The position numbers and the translations under genes are program-made. The notes beneath the pieces were generated by a model that did no database searches, was not told the DNA's origin, and saw nothing but the letters and a program-made list of their open reading frames with translations. From positions 5,830,501 through 5,894,500 of the forward strand of contig OZ014412.1 of NCBI GenBank assembly GCA_963965975.1: a stretch of 64,000 bases of DNA. Reading direction: 5' to 3'. Source of the DNA: Xestospongia bergquistia (taxonomy: Eukaryota > Porifera > Demospongiae > Haplosclerida > Petrosiidae). Within the stretch, counting starts at the first letter, position 1. Each line of letters begins with the position of its first letter. Below, in pieces: positions 27,201 to 41,600 of the stretch.

Positions 27201-27467
27201 TGTTACAGTGAGATTGTGTATCAAGGAGTCACTTTTTCACTTAGGGACTTCAAGTTAGGGTTTAGGGTTTAGGGAGTTTGTGAAATCACTTCTTCACTTA
27301 AGGACTTCAGGTTAGGGTTTAGGGTTTATTAAGTCCTTAAGTGAAAAAGTGATTTCACAAACTCCCTAAACCCTAAACCCTAACCCGAAGTCCCTAAGTG
27401 AAAAAGTGACTCCCTGAAAGTTTCAGGGATTTCGCCAAATCCCTATATACACAATCTTACTGTAACA
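27201..27467. mobile_element. Foldback MITE with TTTAGGG repeats inside
   Basis: Ends TGTTACAGTxAGATTGTGTA are inverted repeats, flanked by TA on both sides (27199-27200, 27468-27469), as for Tc1/mariner-type insertions. The inner arms also pair: cactttttcacttagggact and its complement, each containing gttagggtttagggttt. It is non-coding. Confidence 0.8.
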
Positions 27468-28108
27468 TATATAATGCTCAAACTCTTATTAATAATAGTG
27501 TTACAATTTGAGCTAGAATATATCCAAATGTGGCTTTATCATTCAAGACAATCAATGTAAGGGAGTATCTCCATATGATGTACAAACATAATATATAATG
27601 CTATAAGCCTGAAGTTTAACAATGCAAGATATATGTAATTTAACAGATTCACATTTTAGTTTCTCACATGTATTTAAATAAAGTGACCTACACATGTGTG
27701 ATGTATAGTTTTATGAAATTCATTCTCTTTGTGTTGGTTCAGTCAAGTTTGTATGTTTATAATAGTAGTCACTTAAGGATGTACTACTAAGACACACACA
27801 CACACATATAGTAATTTAGTTAAAAATTTATACTGTACATGTATATAATTAATGTAATACCTCAGTTATCAATATATATTTGATATGGTCAGAGGTCTAA
27901 ATAACACATTACATAGCCCTGAGTTGTCAACATGGAGATTTGTTATTTTTATTAGTAAGGCAACTATTTTTGACAGTCCCAATACATTCTTGTCATAACT
28001 GTTGTGTGTGAAATCACGATACCAAGGAGAGCAAAATCATGACAGGTATACTACCTTGTATACACACACATATATATATAGTGTATAAATGTACTACCTT
28101 GACCTTTT

Positions 28109-28403
28109 AGTATATTTCTATGTTGTATGTACTTAAACTTACACTATTTTATTGCATGTAATCAACATAAACTCTTTTACTACTAACATAGAATTTGTAG
28201 TTGTTGTTATCATAAATTAAATTATGGTAGTTATGACAATTGTAGTATCTATGCTTTCAGTATATTTCTATGTTGTATGTACTTAAACTTACACTATTTT
28301 ATTGCATGTAATCAACATAAACTCTTTTACTACTAACATAGAATTTGTACTTGTTGTTATCATAAATTAAATTATGGTAGTTATGACAATTGTAGTATCT
28401 ATG
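28109..28403. repeat. 150-bp tandem duplication
   Basis: 28109-28253 and 28259-28403 differ at only about one base (gtagttg/gtacttg). This is a recent event. Confidence 0.9.
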
Positions 28404-28871
28404 TCTGCTGATGTGATGATCAGCTGATTTCCCATATAATCATATTAGCAGTGATTCATGTATTCACCAGCACAGTAAGGTATAGTGTTAGAGTCTCTAA
28501 TTTTGCAATAAGTAAAATGATGTAATATTCTGTAAAATTTTGTAATAAGTAAAATTTTGCAATAAGTAAAATGATGTAATAATCTGTATATTATATTTGT
28601 TATAGTTATTATTTTGGTAATAGCATTCAAATGATCTTGAATAATAGTGTTGGTATTTTTACTAAAAAGAAATGGCTTTAGCATTAGATTTTGTTTCTTT
28701 ATTAGTAATAGTATTAGTATCAAGAGGACAACACATGTCAGCTATATATGACAAAATACTAGAGCAAACACTAATAATTTAGCTCCACCTTTTCGTATTA
28801 AGCAAGTGGGCGTCTAGGACAACGCTAACTATTTAAAGCATTGCAACTGACAATAAATATTGCATTACATC

Positions 28872-29611
28872 ATGACGCTATTCGTGTTTGCAGTAGTGCT
28901 CTCTCTGACAGTTACTGTCAAAGCTCAGGACTGTACAGCTCTAGCTAACGATGGTAATTGCGACTTCTATAGTCGTTGTGTAGAGCGAAGATTTCAATGT
29001 GGTACTAATGAATATGGTCTTGCCTGTGGTGACAGATACTGCTGTAATTTCATAAATAGTTGTTTTACAGCTACTGTAAGTATGTTAGTGTTGTCTCTTT
29101 AATTTTTAGTAATTTCATATAGGGACAAATTTGGATTAAGAGTGTGAAAAGTTGCCTTATGAAGGCCATTTTGAACAGCAATGTCTACAACCAAAGTGGA
29201 ACATGCAGTCAATTGCAAACAATTGTTTTCAGCAGTCGTCAATCCTGCTTTATTAACAATGGATTTTGTAATGATATCCTTTTGAATGACATTAACTTGA
29301 ATTGCCTTGCCATTGAATTTTCTGACTTAAGTGATGTCCAAAACGAACAGGCAATTCAACAGGTTTGAAACCAATAACATCAATATAGTATCCATGCATC
29401 TATCAATCCATCCATCCATCCATCTATCTATCTATCTATCTATATGTATCCATCATTGATAATAACATTTCACTATAGGTTCTTCAAACTGCAACTACAT
29501 GTCCCAGGCAGGTAGCTGATAGTTTCTTGTCAACTGCAGATAGTTGGATATCAAAAGCTAAATACTTATCAACACATCAACTCCTGCTAACTTTAAAAGA
29601 TCTTCTCAGAG
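28872..29611 (+). CDS. N-terminal exons: signal peptide plus Cys-rich domain
   Basis: Exons 28872-29075, 29123-29362 and 29479-29611 (204, 240 and 133 nt; phases 0, 0, 1). I chose ATG at 28872; an upstream in-frame TTG is not a plausible start. MTLFVFAVVLSLTVTVKA is a signal peptide, with cleavage likely before QDC. The mature part has about 14 cysteines (CDFYSRCVERRFQCG, YGLACGDRYCCNF, VKSCLMKAIL, SRQSCFINNGFC). The spacing resembles invertebrate stanniocalcin-like domains, but only weakly. The second intron contains a CCAT/CTAT repeat (29405-29445). Confidence 0.75.
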
Positions 29612-32600
29612 GTATATATAATATATGTATGCATACGAGTATGTGGCAATTATTACCTTATAAAATTGTGGTAAATTCATATTGGGGAAGAGTTTTTGTC
29701 TTAGAAGCAAGTATATTCTTTGTGTTAGTGATGAACAATACAGCAGATAATTGAAATGATGTGATTTAATTGTGTTGAATTTATATTGGGTTGAATTTTT
29801 GCCTGAGAAATAAGTGTAATTTAACATAGATCATGTAGCAGATTGAAAACGATGAGATTTGATAAGTAATACTATATAGAAAATTAACGCTCATGCTGCA
29901 ATTCCTACTTTGAACTTGTTTAAGATATTTTTAACACTCAGTTTCCCTACAATAAATGAATAATTAAAAACTTTATTTACTGGTATATATTATGCATTAA
30001 TATGAAATAAAATGACACTGTAACCATTCCTATTATCATCTTTTTAATAGACTGAGATATAGCGCACTCTACATTTCCTTTATAAGAATTTGAATTTATT
30101 CATGTAATAAATATATTAATTAGGTTTTTTTCTTAACTTCAGCTCATACGAATAGATTTAGTGGATTGGTTTCTTCCTATTTTTTGTCATAATTGAAACT
30201 ACAGTAAAATGTTAATTATCTTTTATTGTAGAGCCAAAAATTGACCTCAGCACATACAGCAGTGAGTTTTATCTGGGATTTTACGAACATGTATATAGAT
30301 CTAAAGAACGTGCATTGTATGTTCATACTATGAAAACAACTCCTGTTAATTTCAAAGTCACATCATCTGATTCCAACTTCTCTTATATGGGTACAACTAG
30401 TTATCACAACCCTCATAAAGTTTCTATACCAGCAAGTTATGAAGTGTTAGATCATACCTACTCTTGGAGGAAAAAGGGTCTTAAAGTTTCATCTCTAGAT
30501 ACAGAGCCTATATCAATTATTGCATGGAGCTACTGTACTGACTCAGATTTCATGTCTTATTTAGCTCTTCCATGTCATAAACAACCAACAACTCAATACA
30601 CATACTATGTTGTGTCTACATTAGGTTGGAGTGATCAGACAAGTCAGTTCATGATTATTGGTTGCCATAATAACAGTAATGTGACTATCATTCCAAACAA
30701 AGACGTTACTGTTCCATCAGATCCTCAGGACAGTGCTGCTGTTAATATGATTATGTCAGCCGGACATTCTTTTCATTTTGTCCTTCATTCACTTCAGACA
30801 TTCTTTGTTTCTAAACCTCATGTTGATCTTACTGGAACAAAAATTATATCTGATAGTCCACTCACAATTATTAGTGGACATGAAGCCGCCAGAGTTCCAG
30901 CTGGGACTAATGATGCTAATCCTATTGTTACACAACTGATACCAACAATAACATGGGGAAAAACATTTCTGTTATCACCATACATGGGTCGAAATAATGG
31001 ACAAAGTTACAAAGTGATTGCTACTAACAATAAAACAACTGCAATCAAAACCTGTGGTACAAATTACAATGTTGAACATATCAAAATTGATGAAAACAAT
31101 ACCAATTGGTTTTACACAACCAACAATGTATACTGTAGTATTATTTCTGATCGACCAATCTATGTTGCTCAAATTGGTGTTAGTACACAATATGATGGTG
31201 GTAACTATGGTGACCCTTCCCTTAACACAGTGCCACCAATAGAACAATATGAACACTCCATCCAGTTCTCTGCATTGCTATCAAGTGGTACTAGTTATTA
31301 CAGTGTGGTTGTACCAAATGATGCTTACTTTAACCAGAGTTTATTGATCAACAATATTCTTATCAATCCACCATGGGTTCTAATATATGCTTTTGATGGT
31401 TCAATCTATGGATATGGGTATTCAACATCTTTTAGTGGTATTAATACAATAGCCCATTCTAACCCAAATGGTAAAATATTTGTCTCTATCTATGGTTGGA
31501 GAAAATATGCAGGGTACAGTTATGTTGGAGGCATGAAGTTAAACCCAATTAACATTCCAGGAAGCAATGGTACATTGCAAAATTCAAGCTATGATGAAAA
31601 GCATTTACAAAATTTTGTACATATTTATTAACATAATGCAAATAAATTATTATTTAAATCTTATCAATTCAATTTCATTACATTTTCTTTAGATATTTGT
31701 TTGTTGTTACCAGTTAGTGGTCCATGTACTAACAATATCCTTCGATGGTATTATAGCTATGCTGTGGGTAGATGTCAGCAATTTACATATGGTGGTTGTG
31801 ATGGTAACCAAAACAACTTTGAAACTTTATATAACTGTCTACATCAATGTGGTAAGTGTTTAAAACTTGTCAGAATTGATTGGAAACAGAAATCATTTCA
31901 TCAAAAATATTTAAACATTATTTTAATTAAATACTTTTATTACAACAGGTGTAAAGTGCAAGAATAATGTTCAATTGGTACAATGTCTAGATAATCCATG
32001 TGACACTGCACAATGTCCAAACATACCTGATGCTATATGTGTACCATCAAGTTGTGGTCAATGTTCAGCTCATTTCTTTAACACCTTTGGTCACAATGTC
32101 ACAAGCAGTTGCAGTATGTATTAATAATTTAAAATAACAGTTCTTTAATTATAATAAAATTGTGTCATACTGACTAATATATCCTACCTACAGTACCTAA
32201 TAATCCTTATTACTAATTTCCATATTTAAACAGGATACTATACTGTAAAAGATGATGTATACAAACCATGTAGATCTACATGTGTACATATTATGTTTTA
32301 TAATATAGCCACACCCAAATATCTGAACATAAGATTTATGTTTGAAAGTTATGTTTTACTATAATTATTGTGATCACATCCTTAAACAAAATCTAACTTT
32401 CTTTTTAGCTGAATACCCTTTTACAATATCCTTCTTATAGGACTGTTTGCCTTAAAGTTTTTCTTGCAACTATTCCAGCAAATAAGTATTATGATGTTGA
32501 TATGATGACTGTATTGAAAGAATGTTGATACTGTATTTCTACTTTAGACTTGTTTTAGATATTTCATTACCTGAAATCTCTAAATTTAATGACTTCCTAA

Positions 32601-35600
32601 ATTTATTTACTAGTTTAAATTGATGATACTGTAACATTTCCTAACATATCTTATATTGTGCTCTTTATTTGACCTAGATATAGCAATGCATTTTTTTTAT
32701 TTACATTTAATATTTTTTATACTTAGTTACAATCTCGGTTAGGTATTTCTTAAGTTCAACTCATCAATATTGATTTTAATAATTATCTTTTTCTTATATA
32801 TATATGTAATATTTTGTTTTCATTATAGAGCCAAAAATTGACCATAGCACATATAGCAGTGAGTTTTATTTGGGATTCTATGAAAATGTACATGGATCTA
32901 AAGAATGTGTATTGTATGTTCGTACAATGGAAATGACTCCTGTTGTTTTCAAAGTCACATCACTTGATGGTAGCTTCTCATATATGGGTACAACTAGTTA
33001 TCACAACCCTCATAAAGTCTCTGTACCAACAACCTATGAAGTATTAGATAATACTTATTCCATGAGGAGAAAGGGTCTGAAAGTTTACTCTCTATACTCA
33101 GACCCAATATCAGTTATTGCATGGAGCAGCCATAATAACTATGCCTTCATGTCTTATTTAGCTCTTCCATGTCATAAACAACCAACGACTCAATACACAT
33201 ACTATATTGTGTCTACATTAGGTTGGAGTGATCAGACAAGTCAGTTCATGATTATTGGCTGTCTTAATAACAGTAAAGTGACTATCATTCCAAACAATGA
33301 TATTACTGTTCCATCAGATCCTCAGGACAGTACTGCTGTTAATATAATTGTTTCAGCTGGACATTCTTTTGACTTTGTTCTTCATTCACTTCAGACGTTC
33401 TTTGTTTTTAAACCTTATGTTGATCTTACCGGAACTAAAATTACATCTGACAGTCCACTCACAATTATCAGTGGACATGAAGCTGCCCGAGTTCCAGCTG
33501 GGACTATTGATGCTGACCCTATTGTTACACAACTGATACCAACAATAACATGGGGAAAGACATTTTTGTTAACACCACACATGGGTCGTATCAATGGACA
33601 AAGTTACAAAGTGATTGCTACTAAAAATATGACAAATGCAGTTAAAACTTGTGGTACAAATTACAATACTGAACTTATCAAATTTGATGAAAATAACACC
33701 AATTGGTTTTACACAACCAACAATGTATACTGTAGTATTATCTCTGATCAACCAATCTATGTTGCTCAAATTGGTGTTAGTACATGGTATGATGGTGGCA
33801 ACTATGGTGACCCTTCCCTTAACACAATACCATCAATAGAACAATATGAACACTCCATCCAGTTCTCTGCATTGCTGTCAACTGGTACTAGTTATTACAG
33901 TGTAGTTGTACCAAATGATGCTTACTTTAACCAGAGTTTATTGATCAATAATGTTCTTATCAATCCACCATGGGTTCTAATATATGCTTTTGATGGTTCT
34001 ATCTATGGATATGGCTATTCAACATCTTTTAGTGGTACTAATACAATAGCACATCCTAACTCAAATGGTAAATTGTTTGTCTCTATCTATGGTTGGAGAA
34101 ACTATGCAGGGCACAGTTATGTTGGAGGCATGAAGTTAAACCCAATTAACATTCCAGGAAGCTATGGTAATTATTTTACATTGTAATCTATGATAGACGA
34201 GCTCGCAAAATTGTTTAATAGCATTGATAATTGGTTTGAGTTTCTCCATTCAATTTTACTGCATTTCTTTAGATATTTGTTTGTTGTTACCAGTTAGTGG
34301 TCCATGTACTAACAATATCATTCGATGGTATTATAACTTTGCTGTAGAAAGATGTCAGCAATTTACATATGGTGGTTGTGATGGTAATCAAAACAACTTT
34401 GAAACTTTATATAACTGTGTACAACAATGTAGTAAGTGTTTTAAACTTGTTAGAATTGATTGAAAATAGAAATCATTTCATCAAAAATATTTAAACATTA
34501 TTTTAATTAAATACTTTTATTACAACAGGTGTAAAGTGCAAGAATAATGTTCAATTGGTACAATGTCTAGATAATCCATGTGACACTGCACAATGTCCAA
34601 ACATACCTGATGCTATATGTGTACCATCAAGTTGTGGTCAATGTTCAGCTCATTTCTTTAACACCTTTGGTCACAATGTCACAAGCAGTTGCAGTATGTA
34701 TTAATAATTTAAAATAACAGTTCTTTAATTATAATAAAATTGTGTCATACTGACTAATATATCCTACCTACAGTACCTAATAATCCTTATTACTAATTTC
34801 CATATTTAAACAGGATACTATACTGTAAAAGATGATGTATACAAACCATGTAGATCTACATGTGTACATATTATGTTTTATAATATAGCCACACCCAAAT
34901 ATCTGAACATAAGATTTATGTTTGAAAGTTATGTTTTACTATAATTATTGTGATCACATCCTTAAACAAAATCTAACTTTCTTTTTAGCTGAATACCCTT
35001 TTACAATATCCTTCTTATAGGACTGTTTGCCTTAAAGTTTTTCTTGCAACTATTCCAGCAAATAAGTATTATGATGTTGATATGATGACTGTATTGAAGA
35101 ATGTTGATACTGTATTTCTACTTTAGACTTGATTTAGATATTTCATTACCTGAAATCTCTAAGTTTAATGACTTCCTAAATTTATTTACTAGTTTAAATT
35201 GATGATACTGTAACATTTCCTAACATATCTTATATTGTGCTCTTTATTTGACCTAGATATAGCAATGCATTTTTTTTATTTACATTTAGTATTTTTTATA
35301 CTTAGTTACAATCTCGGTTAGGTATTTCTTAAGTTCAACTCATCAGTATTGATTTTAATAATTATCTTTTTCTTATATATATATATGTAATATTTTGTTT
35401 TCATTATAGAGCCAAAAATTGACCTCACCACATATAGCAGTGAGTTTTATCTGGGATTCAATGAACATGTACATGGATCTAATGTACATATATTGTATGT
35501 CCATACTATGGAATTGACTCCTATTACTTTCAAAGTCACATCACTTGATGACAACTTCTCATATATGGGTACAACTAGTTATCACAACCCTCATAAAGTT

Positions 35601-38600
35601 TCTATACCAGCAAGTTATGAAGTGTTAGATAATACCTATTTCTGGAGGAGAAAGGGTCTGAAAGTTTACTCTCTATACTCAGAGCCAATATCAATTATTG
35701 CATGGAGCAGCCGTAGTGATGATGACTTGATGTCTTATTTAGCTCTTCCATGTCATAAACAACCAACAACTCAATACACATACTATGTTGTGTCTACATT
35801 AGGTTGGAGTGATCAGACAAGTCAGTTCATGATTATTGGTTGTCTTGATAACAGTAATGTGACTATCATTCCAAACAATGACATTACTGTTCCATCAAAT
35901 CCTCAGAACAGTGCAGCTGGTAATATCATTGTTTCAGCTGGACAATATTTCAATTTTATTCTTCATTCTCTTCAGACATTTTTAATTTTTAAGCCTTGTG
36001 TTGATCTTACTGGAACAAAAATTATATCAGACAGCCCAATTACAATTATCAGTGGACATGAAGCTGCCCGAGTTCCAGCTGGGACTAGTGATGCTGAACC
36101 TATTGTTACACAACTGACACCAACAATAACATGGGGAAAGACATTTCTGTTATCACCTCACATGGGTCGTAGCAATGGACAAAGTTACAAAGTGATTGCT
36201 ACTAAAAATATAACAAATGCATTCAAAACCTGTGGTACAAATTACAATGTTGAACATATCAAAATTGATGAAAACAATACCAATTGGTTTTACACAACCA
36301 ACAATGTATACTGTAGTATTATTTCTGATCGACCAATCTATGTTGCTCAAATTGGTGTTAGTACACAATATGATGGTGGTAACTATGGTGACCCTTCCCT
36401 TAACACAGTGCCACCAATAGAACAATATGAACACTCCATCCAGTTCTCTGCATTGCTGTTAAGTAGTACTAGTTATTACAGTGTGGTTGTACCAAATGAT
36501 GCTTACTTTAACCAGAGTTTATTGATCAATAATGTTCTTATCAATCCACCATGGGTTCTAATATATGCTTTTGATGGTTCAATCTATGGATATGGGTATT
36601 CAACATCTTTTAGTGGTACTAATACAATAACACATCCTAACTCAAATGGTAAATTATTTGTCTCTATCTATGGTTGGAGAAAATATGCAGGGTACAGTTA
36701 TGTTGGAGGCATGAAGTTAAATCCAATTAACATTCCAGGAAGCTATGGTAATTATTTTATATTTTACATGCAACAAATATTTCACTTTACAAAATCCAGG
36801 ATATGATGAATTCGTTTTCAATATAATTTTTCTTATGGTTTCACATTTTAGTCAAAAATTAGTATTTTGGCCAATTCTGACATAATTACTATAATTATTA
36901 TTATTAAGGTTTTTTCATAATAACTTATGTGTAAAATAGCAGCATATTTATAATTAATATATATATATATAATTATAATATTATAATTAATTATAGTTAC
37001 TGATGCATTGATTGTTATCAGTATATCTCCTATTATTAAATCAGTTTTATTGTCATTTTCATTTGTCACAGAATTTCAAACTCCATCACCTTCAACAAAT
37101 AGTACACATCTTCCAAGTTCTTTGTCTTCTTCAATTCGTTCTAAAGTTACACCTACACCAATGGTTCCTCCAGGTAAATGAGTACTGTTAAATTAATTTG
37201 TTCATATTATTTTAACTTTAGGCTCATGTTTGGCACTTAATCTCAACTATTCTGGATGTTGTGTATGGTCACTGTCACCACCTTGTAACAATAAAGGATG
37301 CTATTGTGATGATAACTGTCACATTTGGAATGATTGTTGTAGTGATATAGCTGATATTGGTTGTCATCCTGCTTCTTCTTCCTCTTCTATAATTTCACCT
37401 ACTCCAACTGATACACTTAGTAAGACAAACTCAAAAGCACAAGCACTACATTATAGTATTAGTTTTTATTAATATTATTAATAATAATTAAAAATTAATA
37501 TAAAATTTGGTTATCTTCTATATTTCATGTGTATGCACCATTTTATACAGCATCTGGCTCTGGCTCAGGATTCCACATTGAATCTGGCTCAGGATCTGGT
37601 ATAGGATCTGGCCTAAATGGTTAGTGACTATTTCTTCATTATTAAATTATTGATGTTTGGAATGCTTGTAAAATAAATCTATTTCCTAATTAGTGACTAC
37701 TTCTTCATGATCAAAGCATATATTATTGACATATTTTATTACATTACATATTTCATATTAATAAACATGTGTAACAAAATAATACTATACCCAACAATGT
37801 ATACAACCACTAACTCCACTAGCAAAATCATCACAAACCAATTATTAAAATTACTTACACTGGAATTTATGATATAAAATATGTTTCCTAATTTGCTATT
37901 TGCTTTTTAATTGCATGTCTTGCATGTCATAGTGATCTCATTTTCTTGTGTTCATTTTTAAGATAACATTCTATGATAGTTATGTTTTAGTCAAGTAAAA
38001 CACTAATTTATTGCTAATTATTATGAAATTTTTAAGGTTACTTCCTAACAGATCATGTGCGAAAGAGTAGTATATTTAATTAATTATGTGATTGTGAACA
38101 GTTTATTTCTAACATCATACGAATTTTATGGTCATTTTTATACAGACACAGAATCAAAAAGTCCATACCCCTTGACAAGTAGTACAAATCTTCCTTCATC
38201 TTCTTTAAGTGACTTTATAGTTACACCTACACCAACTCCTATAGGTTAGTGAGTACTGTTAATTAATTAGTTTAGTTTCTTAATTTTAGGCTCATGTTTG
38301 GCACTTAATCTCAGCTATTCTGGATGTTGTGTATGGTCCCCGTTATCTTGTAGCAACAATGGATGCTATTGTGATATAGACTGTCATGAATTAAATGATT
38401 GTTGTAGTGATATAGCTGATATTGGTTGTCATCCTGCTTCTTCTACATCATCTGTAGCTTCAACTACACCAACTGACATACTTGGTAAGACAAAATCAAA
38501 ATCTCATACCATATATATTAGTCACATCTTTTATAAAATTTAGAATATATTATCAATTTTACTTTATGTAGACACAAAATCTCAAACTCCATTTACTTTG

Positions 38601-41600
38601 ATGAGTAGTACAAATCTTCCAACAAGCTCTTCATCTTCTTTAAGTGACTTTATAGTTACACCTACACCAGCTCCTATAGGTTAGTGAGTACTGTTAATTA
38701 ATTAGTTTAGTTTATTAATTTTAGGCTCATGTTTGGCACTTAATCTCAGCTATTCTGGATGTTGTGTATGGTCCCCGTTATCTTGTAGCAACAATGGATG
38801 CTATTGTGATATAGACTGTCATGAACTTAATGATTGTTGTAGTGATATAGCTGATATTGGTTGTCATCCTGCTTCTTCTACATCATCTGTAGCTTCAACT
38901 ACACAAACTGACATACTTGGTAAGACAAAATCAGAATCTCATACCATATATATTAGTCACATCTTTTATAAAATTTACAATATATTAACAATTTTACTTT
39001 ATGTAGACACAAAATCTCAAACTCCATCCACTTTCATAAATATTACAAATCTTCCAACAAGCTCTTCATCTTCTTTAAGTGACTTTATAGTTACACCTAC
39101 ACCAACTCCTATAGGTTAGTGAGTACTGTTAATTAATTAGTTTAGTTCATTAATTTTAGGCTCATGTTTGGCACTTAATCTCAGCTATTCTGGATGTTGT
39201 GTATGGTCCCCGTTATCTTGTAGCAACAATGGATGCTATTGTGATATAGACTGTCATGAATTAAATGATTGTTGTAGTGATATAGCTGATATTGGTTGTC
39301 ATCCTGCTTCTTCTTCATCATCTGTAGCTTCAACTACACCAACTGACATACTTGGTAAGACAAAATCAGAATCTCATACAATATATTAGTCACATCTTTT
39401 ATAAAATTTACAATATGTTAACAATTTTACTTTATGTAGACACAAAATCTCAAACTCCATCCACTTTCATAAATAGTACAAATCTTCCAACAAGCTCTTC
39501 ATCTTCTTTAAGTGACTTTATAGTTACACCTACACCAACTCCTATAGGTTAGTGAGTACTGTTAATTAATTAGTTTAGTTTATTAATTTTAGGCTCATGT
39601 TTGGCACTTAATCTCAGCTATTCTGGATGTTGTGTATGGTCCCCGTTATCTTGTAGCAACAATGGATGCTATTGTGATATAGACTGTCATGAATTAAATG
39701 ATTGTTGTAGTGATATAGCTGATATTGGTTGTCATCCTGCTTCTTCTTCATCATCTGTAGCTTCAACTACACCAACTGACATACTTGGTAAGACAAAATC
39801 AAAATCTCATACCATATATATTAGTCACATCTTTTATAAAATTTAGAATATATTATCAATTTTACTTTATGTAGACACAAAATCTCAAACTCCATTTACT
39901 TTGATGAGTAGTACAAATCTTCCAACAAGCTCTTCATCTTCTTTAAGTGACTTTATAGTTACACCTACACCAACTCCTATAGGTTAGTGAGTACTGTTAA
40001 TTAATTAGTTTAGTTTATTAATTTTAGGCTCATGTTTGGCACTTAATCTCAGCTATTCTGGATGTTGTGTATGGTCCCCGTTATCTTGTAGCAACAATGG
40101 ATGCTATTGTGATATAGACTGTCATGAATTAAATGATTGTTGTAGTGATATAGCTGATATTGGTTGTCATCCTGCTTCTTCTACATCATCTGTAGCTTCA
40201 ACTACACAAACTGACATACTTGGTAAGACAAAATCAAAATCTCATACCATATATATTAGTCACATCTTTTAAAAATTTACAATATAATATCAATTTTACT
40301 TTATGTAGACACAAAATCTCAAACTCCATTTACTTTGATGAGTAGTACAAATCTTCCAACAAGCTCTTCATCTTCTTTAATTGGCTTTATAGTTACACCT
40401 ACACCAATTCCAATAGGTTAGTGAGTACTGTTAATTAATTAATTTAGTTTATTTAATTTTAGGCTCATGTTTGGCACTTAATCTCAGCTATTCTGGATGT
40501 TGTGTATGGTCCCCGTTATCTTGTAGCAACAATGGATGCTATTGTGATATAGACTGTCATGAATTAAATGATTGTTGTAGTGATATAGCTGATATTGGTT
40601 GTCATCCTGCTTCTTCTTCATCATCTGTAGCTTCAACTACACCAACTGACATACTTGGTAAGACAAAATCAGAATCTCATACCATATATATTAGTCACAT
40701 CTTTTATAAAATTTACAATATATTAACAATTTTACTTTATGTAGACACAAAATCTCAAACTCCATCCACTTTCATAAATAGTACAAATCTTCCAACAAGC
40801 TCTTCATCTTCTTTAAGTGACTTTATAGTTACACCTACACCAACTCCTATAGGTTAGTGAGTACTGTTAATTAATTAGTTTAGTTCATTAATTTTAGGCT
40901 CATGTTTGGCACTTAATCTCAGCTATTCTGGATGTTGTGTATGGTCCCCGTTATCTTGTAGCAACAATGGATGCTATTGTGATATAGACTGTCATGAATT
41001 AAATGATTGTTGTAGTGATATAGCTGATATTGGTTGTCATCCTGCTTCTTCTTCATCATCTGTAGCTTCAACTACACCAACTGACATACTTGGTAAGACA
41101 AAATCAAAATCTCATACCATATATATTAGTCACATCTTTTATAAAATTTAGAATATATTATCAATTTTACTTTATGTAGACACAAAATCTCAAACTCCAT
41201 CTACTTTGATGAGTAGTACAAATCTTCCAACAAGCTCTTCATCTTCTTTAAGTGACTTTATAGTTACACCTACACCAACTCCTATAGGTTAGTGAGTACT
41301 GTTAATTAATTAATTTAGTTTATTTAATTTTAGGCTCATGTTTGGCACTTAATCTCAGCTATTCTGGATGTTGTGTATGGTCCCCGTTATCTTGTAGCAA
41401 CAATGGATGCTATTGTGATATAGACTGTCATGAATTTAATGATTGTTGTAGTGATATAGCTGATATTGGTTGTCATCCTGCTTCTTCTTCATCATCTGTA
41501 GCTTCAACTACACCAACTGACATACTTGGTAAGACAAAATCAAAATCTCATACCATATTATATTAGTCACATCTTTTATAAAATTTACAATATATTATCA

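Larger units (their letters stand above)
25690..28860. other. Intergenic AT-rich DNA
   Basis: No gene seen. It contains short repeats (a small direct repeat CGTGAATxGGACGCCTAT near 25790 and 25809), a foldback element, a 150-bp tandem duplication and short CA runs. The last 100 bp before 28872 should hold the promoter of the large secreted-protein gene: aactatttaaagca at about 28828 is a possible TATA-like site. Confidence 0.5.

Noticed and set aside
27240-27390. TTTAGGG units as a true interstitial telomere
   Set aside because: They occur as two inverted arms of a TA-flanked hairpin element, not as a tandem array.
30975-31256. Reverse-strand open frames inside the IgGFc exons
   Set aside because: They recur at the same place in every IgGFc exon and have no independent signals; shadows of the coding strand.
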